Assembly: GCF_020360975.1 (NCBI RefSeq)
Contig: NW_025408681.1
Coordinates: 806,001 to 870,000 of the forward strand
Source: Hirsutella rhossiliensis
Taxonomy: Eukaryota > Ascomycota > Sordariomycetes > Hypocreales > Ophiocordycipitaceae
Direction: 5' to 3'
DNA: 64,000 nt
Positions within the stretch are counted from its first letter, which is position 1. Every line of letters starts with the position of its first letter. Below the pieces are notes generated by a model. The model ran no database searches. It saw nothing but the letters and a program-made list of their open reading frames with translations, and had not been told where the DNA came from. Below are positions 1 through 11,600 of the stretch, piece by piece. Made by a program: the position numbers and the translations under genes.

Positions 1-215
1 TGCGCAGGAAATGGACGGACGGGATTGGCGAGGCGTAGGTAGTTGGTCGTCGCTTTAACGAAGCCGTCGTCGAAGCTCGGCCTGGCCGGAGAGGAAGTGC
101 CGGCAAAGGTGAGCCGCGTGTTAGTGCAGTATGAGAAAGACGGCACGACGTGGGGGGATTGGCAGTGGCAGGAGGTATCTAAGTTGATGGGTCATCACGT
201 CTCCTCGAGTAATGA

Positions 216-254
216 CGGCAATGCGCGGCAATGCGCGGCAATGCATGGCAATGG
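216..254. repeat. Short tandem repeat, 10-bp unit
   Basis: The unit GGCAATGCGC is repeated about 3.7 times, and the last copies are slightly changed (GCATGGCAATGG). It lies in non-coding sequence and nothing suggests a function. Confidence 0.75.
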
Positions 255-1820
255 ATCCAGGACGAGGGGCGGGGTCCGCTACTCATATTCTACTGTACAG
301 CGTCTATCCGCATTCACCCTCCTTTTGCCAGACATATATGTTTCAAAAAGTCTTTTATATATTCAATGCTGATCATAGACGACAAGGCCTGCAACGATTC
401 TGGAGCTCAGGGCAAGAAAACATTTACACCCCACAAGGACTCGTTTCCCACGACATGAAGAGAAGAGGGCTGACTCGTGCGCGTTGCTCTCGTTTAGCCC
501 GAAACGGATCAAGGCCGTCTCACGAGCCTGTGGGGGCATGAGGGGGACAGGCGGGGCAGCGACGACGTCACTGACGATGAAGAACTTGGTGCTGCAGGAC
601 GCGGACACAGTGCATGTGCATGTTTATGGTCGAGAACGAGGTTCTCATGCAGGGCAGGCCAGACAGCGCCTTCATCCGATGCCAACTCACAAAGAGCGGC
701 AAACTTGTCGCCGGACGAGAGACATCAAGAGCGGGTCGCGAAGAGGACCTAGAATGAAATGGTCCAAGTTATCAACCGGCTGAGTACGGTGCCTGGGGCA
801 GTTTATTCGCACAGTCACATGATTGACAGCGGGGGACTTTTGTGGTGCAAACGCACAGTCGGCCCCGCTGATGCAGGGCCCTCCGCACAGTGCAGCACGG
901 TATGTACCTGTGCCCTCTTCTCCAGCACTCTTCTCGGCTGCTGTGATGCGCCGCCATTGAGAGCTCAAGGTAAGTTATTATATATAGTGGGTAGGTGGTT
1001 CCAGGCACTACAACTGTGAGAATGGAAAAAATCAGAGGTCTGAGAGGACCAAGACCCTCGACGACAACGACGTCACCCCGCGATGCGACGATGTGCGTTT
1101 CGGCCGAGCTTCCCTTTCAGCCCATGCAAAAGGATACGTAGTACATACAGTGCTACAGTATGATTGCAGTTCCGCAGGGTCCAAGACGCCGATAAGGTGC
1201 AGGTTCCCGAGACATAATCGAAACGATAGTGTCTCTGTACAGGAGGCTTCATGCAGTACTGCACAGCAACTTACATGCAAGGTGGTGACGAGAGGGGGCG
1301 GCCATGCCACGCGAAGAGACAGAAGCTATAAAAAAGGAAGTTAACAAGGTTCATACATCTGGAGAAGAGAGCAAGGAGAAAAGGTGAGCCTTTGCGAGGA
1401 CCAATGATATCTTAAGCATAGAGAGAATAACTTATACTGTACTAGGTAGAGAAACGGACCCGCCATGGCCCGCCCCTTTGCGGGTGCTCGGTACAGTGCG
1501 CATACGCATGTACTGTACAGTGGGCGGCTGCCCCTCTTCCCGACCTGGTGCTCAAGCACTGTGCGCACCGTTAGTGTCGAAGTCCGCTAGCAGAGACTGC
1601 ATGAACGGGTAATACAGTGTATCACGTTCCCGGCACAGTGTCCAATCTGGACTGTGCTCAGGCAAGCACAGAGGGAAAGCCTGTCTGTCATGGCAAGAGC
1701 CTCTTGAATTTTATTCTTCTTTTTCAACTCCTCATCCTCCTCCACCCTTTCTTTAATCTTGTCTGGAACTCCGCACCACGCTCAGCCCTGTCCGCGTGGC
1801 TGCGACCGCCAAACTGACCC

Positions 1821-1852
1821 TCCGTCCGTCCGTCCGTCCGTCCGTCCGTCCG
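1821..1852. repeat. (TCCG)8 microsatellite
   Basis: Eight uninterrupted copies of the tetranucleotide TCCG lie about 470 bp upstream of the GMC oxidoreductase start, in non-coding DNA. Confidence 0.9.
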
Positions 1853-2324
1853 CAGTGACCATTGAACGCCTCGCCGCCGCCCCCGGATGGATGGCGGCTC
1901 CACTAGCCTTGAAGAGATTTTGCCGAGTGGAAACGGCCAACAGCCCTGGCTGGTGCTGGCACCCTTACTGACTCGATGGCCAGATCTTGGGTCCGGTCGT
2001 GCCACCGGCTGAGACCGCGGTCCATGGATCTGGCTGCTGGCTCCTAGTATTTATTTAGCGTCGGCGAGTGCCGTGCCTATCCGAATACAACGTCTCACTC
2101 TCGTTTCTCCTCCCTCCTCGCCCTCTTTGTCCCGTACCAGCTCTCACCATTACACTGGCGAGAAGACCGTGTCCAAGCCAGCATACATACACACGTGCAT
2201 GTGCAGAATCAAGCAACCCGGCCGAGCCTGGTGCTAGTTTCCGCCCTGTTGTACAAAGTAGCCCGTCATCTGTTGGACCTCGCCCCGACCAAGACCCTCC
2301 TCCTTGCCCCAGGACCTCGACAAC

Positions 2325-3962
2325 ATGACGACGCAGACTCTCCCCGCCAACGCCGGCGGCGCCTACGACTACATCATCGTCGGCGGTGGCACGGCCGGCT
2401 GCGTCCTGGCCTCGCGGCTGTCGTCGTATCTCCCGGAGCGTCGCGTCTTGCTCATCGAGGCCGGTCCCTCCGACTTCAAGCTCAACAACGTCCTCGACCT
2501 GCGCCAATGGCTCTCCCTCCTCGGCGGCGAGCTCGACTACGACTACGGCACCACGGAGCAGCCCATGGGCAACAGCCACATCCGCCACTCGCGCGCAAAG
2601 GTCCTCGGCGGCTGCTCCTCCCACAACACCCTCATCTCCTTCCGTCCTTTCCGCCACGACCTCGACCGCTGGGTCGAGCAGGGCTGCAGCGGCTGGGACT
2701 TTGACACGGTCATGCGCCTCATTGACCGCCTGCGCAACACGGTCCAGCCCGTCCACGCCCGCCACCGCAACCAGTTGTGCAAGGACTGGGTCCAGGCCTG
2801 CTCCAGCGCCCTCGACATCCCCATCATCCCCGACTTCAACGCCGAGATCCGCGACAAGGGCCAGCTGACCGACGGCGCCGGCTTCTTCTCCATCTCGTAC
2901 AACCCCGACAACGGCCGCCGCAGCAGCGCCTCGGTCGCCTACATCCACCCCATCCTGCGCGGCGAGGAGCGACGGCCCAACCTGACCATCCTGACCGAGG
3001 CCCACGTCTCGCGCGTCCTCGTCGACGGCAACGTCGCCTCCGGCATCGCCCTCACCCTCGCCTCGGGCCAGCGCATGACGCTCCGGCCCCGCAAGGAGAC
3101 CATCCTCTGCGCCGGCGCCGTCGACACGCCTCGCCTCATGCTGCACTCGGGCCTTGGGCCCCGCGCCCAGCTCGAGGACCTCGGCATCCCCGTCGTCAAG
3201 GACCTGCCGGGCGTGGGCGAGAACCTCATTGACCACCCCGAGACCATCATCATGTGGGAGCTCAACAAGCCCGTCCCCGCCAACCAGACCACCATGGACT
3301 CGGACGCCGGCATCTTCCTCCGCCGCGAGCGCACCAACGCCGCCGGCAACGACGGCGATGCCGCCGACATCATGATGCACTGCTACCAAATCCCCTTTTG
3401 CCTCAACACGCAGCGCCTCGGCTACCCCGTCGTCCGCGACGGCTATGCCTTTTGCATGACGCCCAACATCCCCCGCGCCCGCTCCCGCGGCCGCATCTAC
3501 CTGACGTCGGCGGACCCGGCCGTCAAGCCGGCCCTCGACTTCCGCTACTTTACCGACCCCGAGGGCTACGACGCGGCGACGCTCGTGGCCGGCATCAGGG
3601 CGGCCCGCAAGATTGCGCAGCAGAGCCCGTTCAAGGGCTGGCTCGAGCGCGAGGTGGCGCCGGGTCCCGAAGTGCAGAGCGACGAGGCCATCAGCGAATA
3701 CGCCCGCCGCGCGGCGCACACCGTCTACCACCCGGCCGGCACCACCAAGATGGGCGACGTGTCGCGCGACGAGTACGCCGTGGTGGACCCCGAGCTCAAG
3801 GTCCGGGGTATCGGCAAGCTGCGCATCGCCGATGCCGGCGTCTTCCCGGAGATGCCGTCCATCAACCCCATGCTGACGGTACTGGCGGTGGGCGAGCGCG
3901 CGGCCGAGCTGATTGCCATGGAAGACGGATGGAAGCCCGACGCCAAGACGTCGAGGCTGTAG
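2325..3962 (+). CDS. GMC-family FAD-dependent oxidoreductase (choline-dehydrogenase-like)
   Basis: This is an intronless 545-residue protein of the glucose-methanol-choline oxidoreductase family. The start is the first ATG in frame (context ACAACATGA), because the longer open frame begins at a TTG. Near the N terminus YDYIIVGGGTAGCVLASRL is the dinucleotide-binding loop for FAD, followed by LLIEAGP, which contacts the ribose. SRAKVLGGCSSHNTLI matches the first GMC signature and GAVDTPRLMLHSGLGP the second. Near the C terminus YHPAGTTKMG carries the catalytic His and SINPMLTVLAVGERAAELI the paired Asn. Length matches bacterial-type BetA/alcohol dehydrogenases (about 530-560 aa). I see no signal peptide, so it is probably intracellular, unlike the secreted aryl-alcohol or glucose oxidases. 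The substrate cannot be read from the sequence. It lies 2.5 kb upstream of the DUF1479 gene on the same strand. Confidence 0.93.
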   Translation: MTTQTLPANAGGAYDYIIVGGGTAGCVLASRLSSYLPERRVLLIEAGPSDFKLNNVLDLRQWLSLLGGELDYDYGTTEQPMGNSHIRHSRAKVLGGCSSHNTLISFRPFRHDLDRWVEQGCSGWDFDTVMRLIDRLRNTVQPVHARHRNQLCKDWVQACSSALDIPIIPDFNAEIRDKGQLTDGAGFFSISYNPDNGRRSSASVAYIHPILRGEERRPNLTILTEAHVSRVLVDGNVASGIALTLASGQRMTLRPRKETILCAGAVDTPRLMLHSGLGPRAQLEDLGIPVVKDLPGVGENLIDHPETIIMWELNKPVPANQTTMDSDAGIFLRRERTNAAGNDGDAADIMMHCYQIPFCLNTQRLGYPVVRDGYAFCMTPNIPRARSRGRIYLTSADPAVKPALDFRYFTDPEGYDAATLVAGIRAARKIAQQSPFKGWLEREVAPGPEVQSDEAISEYARRAAHTVYHPAGTTKMGDVSRDEYAVVDPELKVRGIGKLRIADAGVFPEMPSINPMLTVLAVGERAAELIAMEDGWKPDAKTSRL

Positions 3963-6477
3963 ACGCGCCCAATGCCGCGTCGGGCTCGTGCTCTCCAGTA
4001 AAGGGGGCGAGCCCGGCTGTGACGAGTTGATGTTAGACGCCTGGCTTTTCTGCTTTTCGTACTGCCTGGCCTACGTACCGGTGATTTCCGAGCGCCGTCC
4101 CTCGCGACATGAATGAGCATGGCGATGAGAGAAACGGAGATGCCCAAGACGGCAGAATGGCCCCCCCCTTGATTCCCGTCGCCTGTGTTGCCCATCGGGC
4201 GGGGATCTCTTGTACTACGAGAGGAGCCGGCGGGAGGTTGCGTGCGGGGCTTCGGGAGAGTTGCAGGACTTGCCTGGAACTCTGTTAGACACGAGACAGC
4301 CGGTGGGGGCGAATGTTTGAGATGGGATTTGGGATTTGAGATGAGTCGTTGTCGAATATCATGCCATTTTGGGAGGCCAGCATGTCTGTCTTGTTTCTAT
4401 ATCGCATCGGCACGTATAGACCATCGGGCCCGCTACATAGAATGATACAGACAGACGGATGAAGACGACGGCAGCCGGCACTCGAGGCTTGGGACGTGGT
4501 CACGTCAAGTTACATAATGGATGACATGACGGTTCTCCCCTTTGAAGAGCGGGCGACGGGAAGTGGATATCATGGTCTGCGGAACGTCGAAGGTGGTCTC
4601 TGGACCTGTGGCCAAGGGCTGGCTCTCTTGATGTCCTGCAGTCTCTGCCTCTCGGAGCCTATCCGAGCGAGGGCGTCATGTACTATACATGCATGGGGCG
4701 CGGGCACGTATGTAGGAATAGGTAATTACGTAGGGAAGCGCATTTGCCCAGAGCGGTGCAAGCCCAGGCTCGCGCACGCAGATATAAGGTTGGCCCCCGG
4801 GACTTCGGGACGAGGCGGCTGGCTTGGCCCCGGAGTCCAGGGCCGACGAGACGGGGTCGTCTGTCTCGGAGCAAGCGCCGTCCGGGCCGACTGGGCCCTG
4901 TGCATAGTATTATCCACCCGACCGCATCCATGCATTTGCACCTTTTTTCCTTTTGGATGTGTAATTACACACGTTCTCTCGTCCGTCCGTGGACCGTGTC
5001 TGCCCAGACTGGCGGGCGCGTGCTCGCGATGGAGGCTGTGATTTGCTGCCCCCCCTTGCTGGACGACGAATACCAGACGGATCCCTCCCTCTTCCCCTGT
5101 CATCTGTCTTGTCTCTCTGTCCCCCTTGCGACACGCCTTTTTTTTTATCATTGTCGTCAGTCATCGTTGTCATGTCCCGACTGGGAAGGAGAAATTGAAA
5201 GCCAAGACGGGGCAGAGGGGGGGGGGGTGAGAGTAGCACAGGCAGCGAGACTCAGCAAAGGAGATATATCGGAAACTCTAGCTCGGTATGAACGAATACA
5301 TGCGCGTAGCCAGGCACAGGGTCCATGATGCCAAGGCCCGGCTCCTGCACTGGCCATCGCCCGCCTGCCTCGTCCCACACATGTCCTCGTCGACGCTCCG
5401 CCGCGCTGCAACTGGGTCTGGATTAACTTACACTGTACATGGAGAAGCGGAGAGAGACGGGGGACGGGAATGGCATACGTCAGGGCATCGCCTTTGAGGA
5501 GGGGAAACGCCTGCGTTGGATGCGACGCTGCGTCGACGCGAGGGTGCCATGCGTGCTTGCGTGCTCGTTGTACAACAAGAGCCATACGTATTCGTCGCTG
5601 TGAAGCGAGGCAGGGGAGAAACTCACTTGATGGACGGGGAGCGGGAGTCCGGTGTCGCCGATGCGGTGCTGTTCTTGTGCGATTATACAAAGGAGGAGGA
5701 GGGCGCCATGTCTCGTCTCTGTGCTGCCACCCTCTCCTTTTTCGGTCCGGGCCTATAGGTGATAGCGCAAAGGCATCGACAGGGCCTCTCGTCGCCTGAT
5801 TTGCAGCCTCGACAAGAGGGTTGCCGTCGTGTTGCCCGGAGCCAGACCAGGACCATCGCGTCGGCCACGGGAGCACCATCCAGCCTCCCATGTCACCAGG
5901 GTGCAGCAGCAGCGGCGGCGGCGGCGGCAGCATCAGCATGAGCAAGGCGGGCCGACTCGAGGCCGCCGTGGCCGCCGCCTCCAGCAGCCCCAGCAACAAA
6001 GTTCCTCGTCCTCCCTCGCCAGGCTCGGCACCAGGCCGCGTCCCTCGCCCCCCTCCGCTGCTGCGGCGCCGCAAACGCCGTTCCCGCCACCTCCCCCCGC
6101 GGCCCTCTCGACGCCGCGCGCTGGCCGCGGCTCCGGCGGCTGCTGCCTCTTCTTCTTCGTGGTCGTCGCCTCTTGCTTCTTTTTCTGCTGCTGCTGCTGC
6201 TTCTTCTTCTTCTTCTTATTCCCTTACTTGTCCCTGTCCTTGTTCTCGCGCCTCTTTTTCCTCCTTCTGCTGCGCTGTCTGCTCTCCCTCGACGGCCATT
6301 GCTCCTCCTCCTCCACCATCCTTGCAGCCCTCAGCCGCCGCCGGTGCCGCTGCTTCCTCCGCACCCTGTTCCAGCGTCAGCAGCATTCGGAGCCCGTCCA
6401 CCTCCCCCTACGCCTCTTCATCACCAGGAGCGGCGGCCCCGAGGACGACGACGACGGCGACGCCCCCCGCGAGCGCA
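3963..6477. other. Intergenic region between GMC oxidoreductase and DUF1479 genes
   Basis: I find no convincing gene. A long open frame reaches upstream of 6478 in the frame of the DUF1479 gene. Its translation from 5821 is Ser/Ala/Pro homopolymer-like with CTT/CTG-rich runs (6170-6230), so I treat it as 5' leader rather than protein. An 11-G tract lies at 5217-5227. Confidence 0.55.
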
Positions 6478-8295
6478 ATGGAGCCCCCCGGCGCCGGCCC
6501 GACGCTCAGCTTCTGGGGCCCGGACCCCGTGCCGCTGCCGCCGCGCTTCGCCCGCATCAAGCGCAACCTCATCGCCGGCCACGAGGCCGACGTCGAGGCC
6601 AGCTGGGCGCGCCTCGTCGACGCCCTGCGCGCAGAGGTCGAGCACATCGAGGGCCTCGGCCCCCACCTCATCCCCTCGGTCGAGTTCGCCGACCTCGACG
6701 ACCCGGCCCAGACGGCGCGCTTCGGCCGCGACCTGCGCCGCTACGGCGTCGGCGTCGTCCGCAAGGCCCTGCCGCGCCCCTTCGCCGACGACGCCGTCCG
6801 CGACACCGTCCGCTACCTCGACCACCGCCGTGAGTGCGGCAGTCGGCGTGCGAGCCCCGCGCCCGCAGGCTCTGCCGATCCCACCAGGGCCGGACCCGGC
6901 GCCGGATCCGGCCCCGGCCTCGGGCCCGACGACGCGGGAGCGGGAGCCGGCCCGGCAGCGACGGCGGCGGCGGCGGCGGCAAGACGCCCGGCACGCCTCC
7001 GCGCCCCGCGCCAGGACCCGACCTGCTACGACTGCTTCTGGACGCCCGCCCAGGTCCGGTGCCGCGCGCACCCCAACGTCCTGCGCGCCCAGCGCTTCAT
7101 GATGAGCCTCTGGGACACGGGCGCCGCCGCCGACCGGCTGGCCACACGCCTGCCCATTGCCTACGCCGACCGCATCCGCGTCGAGGGCGGCGGCTTCGAC
7201 GCGTCCAGCGCCGCCAGCCCCGGCGGCGGCGGCGGCTTCTGCAACGGCAGCGGCAGCAGCTCGGCCTGTATCCAGGTCGCCGCCGCCGCCGCCTGTTCCC
7301 CCTCGTCCACGCCCGAGGCCGGACCATCCTCGTTGCAGCAGCAGCACCTGCTCGCGCGCCAGTCGGCCGACGACTGGATCACGGCCCTGCAGTCGTCGGC
7401 CGGCATCATCGCCCAGGTCGACAACGGGTCGCTGGAGCGGTGGGAGCCCGACGGATACGGCCGCGGCGGCACCTACGACCGCATCTTCCACGGCCACTGG
7501 GAGCACTACGACCCGTGGCAGTGCGCCAGCCGCGTCGGCGCCTCCATCGACCTCTACAACGGCTACGGCTCGTGCTCCATCCTGCGCATGTTCCAGGGCC
7601 TGCTGGCCCTCTCCACCACGGAGCCCGGCATGCTGCGTCTGCTGCCCTCGCCGCGCCTCGCCACCGCCTACTACCTGCTCCGGCCCTTCTTCAGCCCCAG
7701 GCGGCCCGCCCCCGGCCACCGCTCCGGCCCGGACTGGGACGCCTACCTGGCCCCGGACAACTGGGAGCTGCAGCGCGACCCGGACACCATCATCCACGGC
7801 GCCGTCCCCGGCCACGCCCAGCGCGTCACCGAGCGCTGGCACCCGCACCTGCACCTGCGCAGCAGCCTCGTCACCCTGCCCACGCTCCAGCCCGGCGACT
7901 ACATCCTGTGGCACCCGGACCTGCCCTACCACTTCTCCAGCAACCCGCGCCCCGGCGGCGGCGGCGGCGACGACGACGCCGTCAGCATGCTCGTCTACGT
8001 GCCCGCCGCCCCGCTGACGCAGACAAACGCCCTCTACCTCGCCCGCCAGCGCAAGGCCTTCCGCCGCGGCCTCCCGGGGCCCGACTTTGACTCGTGCGGC
8101 CGCGGCATTCTCGCCGAGGACCCGGACCTCCGCCCCGGCGAGTCTGACATGGATGCCGTTGGCGGCGCTCCCGCCCTGCGTGCCATGGGGCTCGCCCGCT
8201 GGGAGGAGGATCCCGGTCGCGCCGTCTCGGCCACGGGGCCCGATGCCGAGGCCGATATCGTCCGCCTGGCCAATCTCATCCTTTTCCCGGAGTGA
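6478..8295 (+). CDS. DUF1479 (YbiU-like) protein, 2-oxoglutarate-dioxygenase-like fold
   Basis: The 605-residue frame begins at the ATG preceding MEPPGAGPTLSFWGP. It contains the conserved blocks I associate with DUF1479: LPPRFARIKRNLI, RRYGVGVVRKALPRPFA, WTPAQVRCRAHPNVLRAQRF, DNGSLERWEPDGYG, YDPWQCASRV, LYNGYGSCSILRMFQG, LRPFF and LQPGDYILWHPDLPYH. The family belongs to the cupin/2OG-Fe(II) dioxygenase-like group, and its reaction is not established. Two parts look extra. One is residues about 118-180, where a GTGAGT at 6830 and a CAG ending at 6958 could mark a 129-nt in-frame intron, leaving 562 residues. The other is a Gly/Ser/Ala-rich insert at about 240-295. At the likely first metal-ligand position (HxD in relatives) this protein reads AQVD. 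It converges on the siderophore synthetase. Confidence 0.82.
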   Translation: MEPPGAGPTLSFWGPDPVPLPPRFARIKRNLIAGHEADVEASWARLVDALRAEVEHIEGLGPHLIPSVEFADLDDPAQTARFGRDLRRYGVGVVRKALPRPFADDAVRDTVRYLDHRRECGSRRASPAPAGSADPTRAGPGAGSGPGLGPDDAGAGAGPAATAAAAAARRPARLRAPRQDPTCYDCFWTPAQVRCRAHPNVLRAQRFMMSLWDTGAAADRLATRLPIAYADRIRVEGGGFDASSAASPGGGGGFCNGSGSSSACIQVAAAAACSPSSTPEAGPSSLQQQHLLARQSADDWITALQSSAGIIAQVDNGSLERWEPDGYGRGGTYDRIFHGHWEHYDPWQCASRVGASIDLYNGYGSCSILRMFQGLLALSTTEPGMLRLLPSPRLATAYYLLRPFFSPRRPAPGHRSGPDWDAYLAPDNWELQRDPDTIIHGAVPGHAQRVTERWHPHLHLRSSLVTLPTLQPGDYILWHPDLPYHFSSNPRPGGGGGDDDAVSMLVYVPAAPLTQTNALYLARQRKAFRRGLPGPDFDSCGRGILAEDPDLRPGESDMDAVGGAPALRAMGLARWEEDPGRAVSATGPDAEADIVRLANLILFPE

Positions 8296-8695
8296 TGGAA
8301 GAGACCATCGAGATGCTCCTGCGCGCAGAACGAGGAAGATTCTGGAGGGGGCGCGTTTCAGATTAAAAGGGATTCAGTGGAGGCGCAAACGGTGGTGATG
8401 CCACAGTCACTATCAAGCGGCGTGGATTTAGATGGACCTGGTTTACCTCATGAGCGGGAAAGGAATAAATAAATCTTGAAAGACGTGGGAGGTGAAACCA
8501 GAACGACAGCCGTTCCTCGGCGGAGGGTTAGAAAGATTGAACGAACAAAAAGACATATCATGACCACCATCATCGTCTTCATCATCATCAAAAGCCCCAG
8601 CCCAACCGCTCACGCAGCATCAAAGCAAAGCCTACAAACCCAAACCACTTCCTCTTAGCCACCGGAGACGGCCCACGATCCAAATAGTCGCAGGG
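8296..8695. other. Convergent 3' region between DUF1479 gene and NRPS
   Basis: This is 400 bp between two stop codons on opposite strands. It is more AT-rich than its neighbours and probably holds both 3' UTRs and polyadenylation sites (for example AATAAATAAA near 8463). No coding potential is seen. Confidence 0.6.
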
Positions 8696-11600
8696 CTACG
8701 GCGAACACTGTTCTACGCCAGCCTGGTCGAGGAGCGCCGCTGTGTCGGCGACAAGCCCTGCGGCCCACCCGTCAGACACACGCGTCCGCAGGCCAAAGAT
8801 GCCCATGGCCAGCTTCAGGTCCTGCACCGAAGCCTCTACGTCCACAGATGGCTGTTGCGGATACACCATGTTGCATTAGCACTTATAATCGTTGTGCGCT
8901 TGGGGAGGAGAACAAGAGAATACGAGAGCATTCAGATGAATGCGTTTGTGACCAGGAAAGAAATGAGGGAGGGGGTGTGCAGAGATGTTCTCTAACACTC
9001 ACCGGAAAAGCGTCCCGGACCGCGTTCCTCTGCACCCAAGGCTGCTCCAACAGCGCAGAGTCCGAATCCTCATTGTTCGTAGTCGAGGCATCGCCCGGGT
9101 CCTGTACAGGAGTTAAGGTCACAGCGGCCTGGCGATCAGAGTCTGTATCTACACTCGCGCTTGGTAGGTCGGCGAGGAAGTTGACGAAACAGTCCACCTT
9201 GACGCCGGTCCATGCCATAATCTCCCAGAGGCCGACCTCTGCCCGCCCGTCACTGCTCAAGCTGTGAATGTCATCTTGGATGGCTCTGGCAAGCGTCACC
9301 AGGCCCTCGTCGTCGTGCCCCAGCTGCACCTTGAGGGGCGCGAGGTTGAGTGTCGGGAACACCGCTTGCGGTGAATCTCCCTCGTCCGCCGTCTGGTTCG
9401 CCAGGTATATGCCCAGGACCATCGATTCTCTGCCTCCACGAGGGTTCCGTTTGTCAAGGGCAGTTGCCAGCCCGGCCAGAAAGAGCGATTGCAGGCTAAT
9501 TCCGCTCTGCGATGCTGTCACACGGAGGCGCCCGATATCCTTGATGGCCGAACCGTCGAGATACAACACCCTTTCAGTAAATACCGTCGACGGCATGACT
9601 GAGGACGAAGTTGCGGCGCCTTCTCCAAGATAGGCAGTCCAGAATATTTGCCGTCTCCGCTTAGCTTCCGAGAGGCACGGGGCGATACAATACCGCGCCC
9701 AGCGTGAGAGGCCTTGCTCATCCCCGATGCTGCCTCCATTCAGCAACTCGCATAGCCGAGATACAAGAGCCGGGAGACTGAAGCCATCGTACAAGGCGTG
9801 ATGAATCTTCAGTCGCAGCCCCAAGCCCCGCCCCGACTCATCTCGGGTGACCTTGAGACAGGCCAGATGCTGCGAAACGCGGCACGACCGCACCTCTTCT
9901 TTGCGGATTACCATTTGGAGCCATGGAAGTTCTCTGGAACCAGTCGCGACGAAGCGTGCTCGCAAGATTGGAACCTCCTCGACGAGAGATTTCCACGCTC
10001 CACGAACTTGAGACTCCTCAACTGCACCATTAACCCGGTAGCAGAATTCCGGAAAAAACACCGACCCTGCAGAGTTCTGCCATACCGTCAACATGTAAAC
10101 TTGCATTGGAGTCGCGGGCAAAATCTTATCGACGCTTTCTTGCCGTAGGCCGCATTCGCGCAGCAGACGCTGTGTGTCGATGTGCGCCGGCGGCGCCCAC
10201 CTGGCCGCAGCACGGGAAGTTGGCTCCTCAGTTTTCTTCTCCAAGCTTGCTGTACTGGCAATTTCGTGAATGGTAGAAAGCCTGACAAGCTCTCTCGGCT
10301 TGAGATAAATCCCTCTCTTGCGCAGCAGTATCGAAACCTTGATCGCGCTGATGGAGTCCAGCCCAAGCTGATACAAGTTGGACCGAGGCGTGATCGCTTC
10401 GGCGGGAACCTGAGAGACCTGACTGAGAATGTCGCGTATGGCAACTCCTGTCGCGCTCCAGCAACCGTCTTCGTTTCGTCGGCTAGGGACCATCGCCGCC
10501 GCGCCACCGTCTGTTGCAGGGGTTTCTCTGATCGAAACAGCGGGCATGCCACAAATCGATACGTCTTCTCCATGAAACGACAAGACATCCGCATTTTCGT
10601 GCTCGAGCATGAACTGAAGAACACAGTCTGCCTTGTCGACAAGAGCCTCTGTTTCCTCACTCGAAAAAAGCTGCTCATGGCAGGCGATGCGCCACATCAA
10701 TCGGTTGCCTGAGGCCTCGGCCTCGGCGCAAACTGGATACTCGACAGCTGATTCACCTTTAATCGAGCGTAGCATTTTGTTATTCAAGTCCTCAGTCTCT
10801 GGAGACCTTTGGAAGAGGAACAATGAGTCGAACATGTCCGAGTTTCTCAGCTTGGCTGCGGCGTGGGCTTTGCGCAGGGGAAACGCTTGAAAGCCGCGTA
10901 CATCCGCCATGCTTGCTTCCATGTACTGCAGAAAGCCCGAGACGTAACCGTGAAGAATACATCGTATGGCCACAGTGTTCATTGTCGGGAACATGAGTGC
11001 TTCCGCTCCCTCGCCATCTCTGCCGGACAGGGTGACTCCAAAGACCACGTCGAGGGCGCCGACCTGCTCCGCCACAACCATGGCCCAAGATGCGGCGCAG
11101 AGTGCCTGTAAGCTGATGGACTTCTTTCTGCAAAACTGCTTCACCTCAAACAAGGTTTTCTTTGAAGCAGTCTCCTTGCGAATCCGTCGACTCGACGACT
11201 CGGAAGTCGCTTCTGTCAGCTTGTCCTTCTCGGCCAAGAAAGTGGGACGGAGGCCGGCGAGGTAGCTAGCCCAGAACTCGTGGGCTTCCGTTGTACCGGA
11301 CGCAAGCATACGTGAGATGAATGAATCGACGGGCATCCTCGCTTCCACGCGCCCCTTGTATGCTGCCTCGAGGTCCCGGTACATGAGGCCGAGCGACCAC
11401 CCATCGTACAACGCATGAGCCATGGAAAGCACAACAAACCGCTGCTCATCGAGCGCGACGAAAGTGAGTTGCAGGAGGTCCCTCAAGCCTTGCCCTTCGA
11501 GGGCCAGCTGCGTCGCATCCATCGTTATCTGGTTGACCTCAGAAATGTCTGATAGCGAAACTGTCCTGATGTGCAGCGTGGGATCCTGGAACGTGACTTG

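Larger units (their letters stand above)
1..2324. other. Intergenic left end, no supported gene
   Basis: I see no coherent coding region here. Open frames are short and occur on both strands with no recognisable domain. It contains a 10-bp repeat (unit GGCAATGCGC, 216-254), a TCCG tetranucleotide run (1821-1852), several copies of a TACTGTACAG-like palindrome (291-300, 1511-1521), and a CT-rich leader-like tract (about 2080-2320) directly before the GMC oxidoreductase start. Confidence 0.6.

Noticed and set aside
2055..3731. 558-codon open frame on the minus strand
   Set aside because: It is the antisense shadow of the GMC oxidoreductase, created by high GC at third positions; its translation is Ala/Val/Gly/Asp-rich with no domain.
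5821..6477. N-terminal extension of the DUF1479 frame
   Set aside because: The translation is Ser/Ala/Pro and CTT-repeat low complexity; conserved family sequence begins only after the ATG at 6478.
6421..7932. 503-codon minus-strand open frame
   Set aside because: It is antisense to the DUF1479 gene and has the same composition bias; no motif is present.
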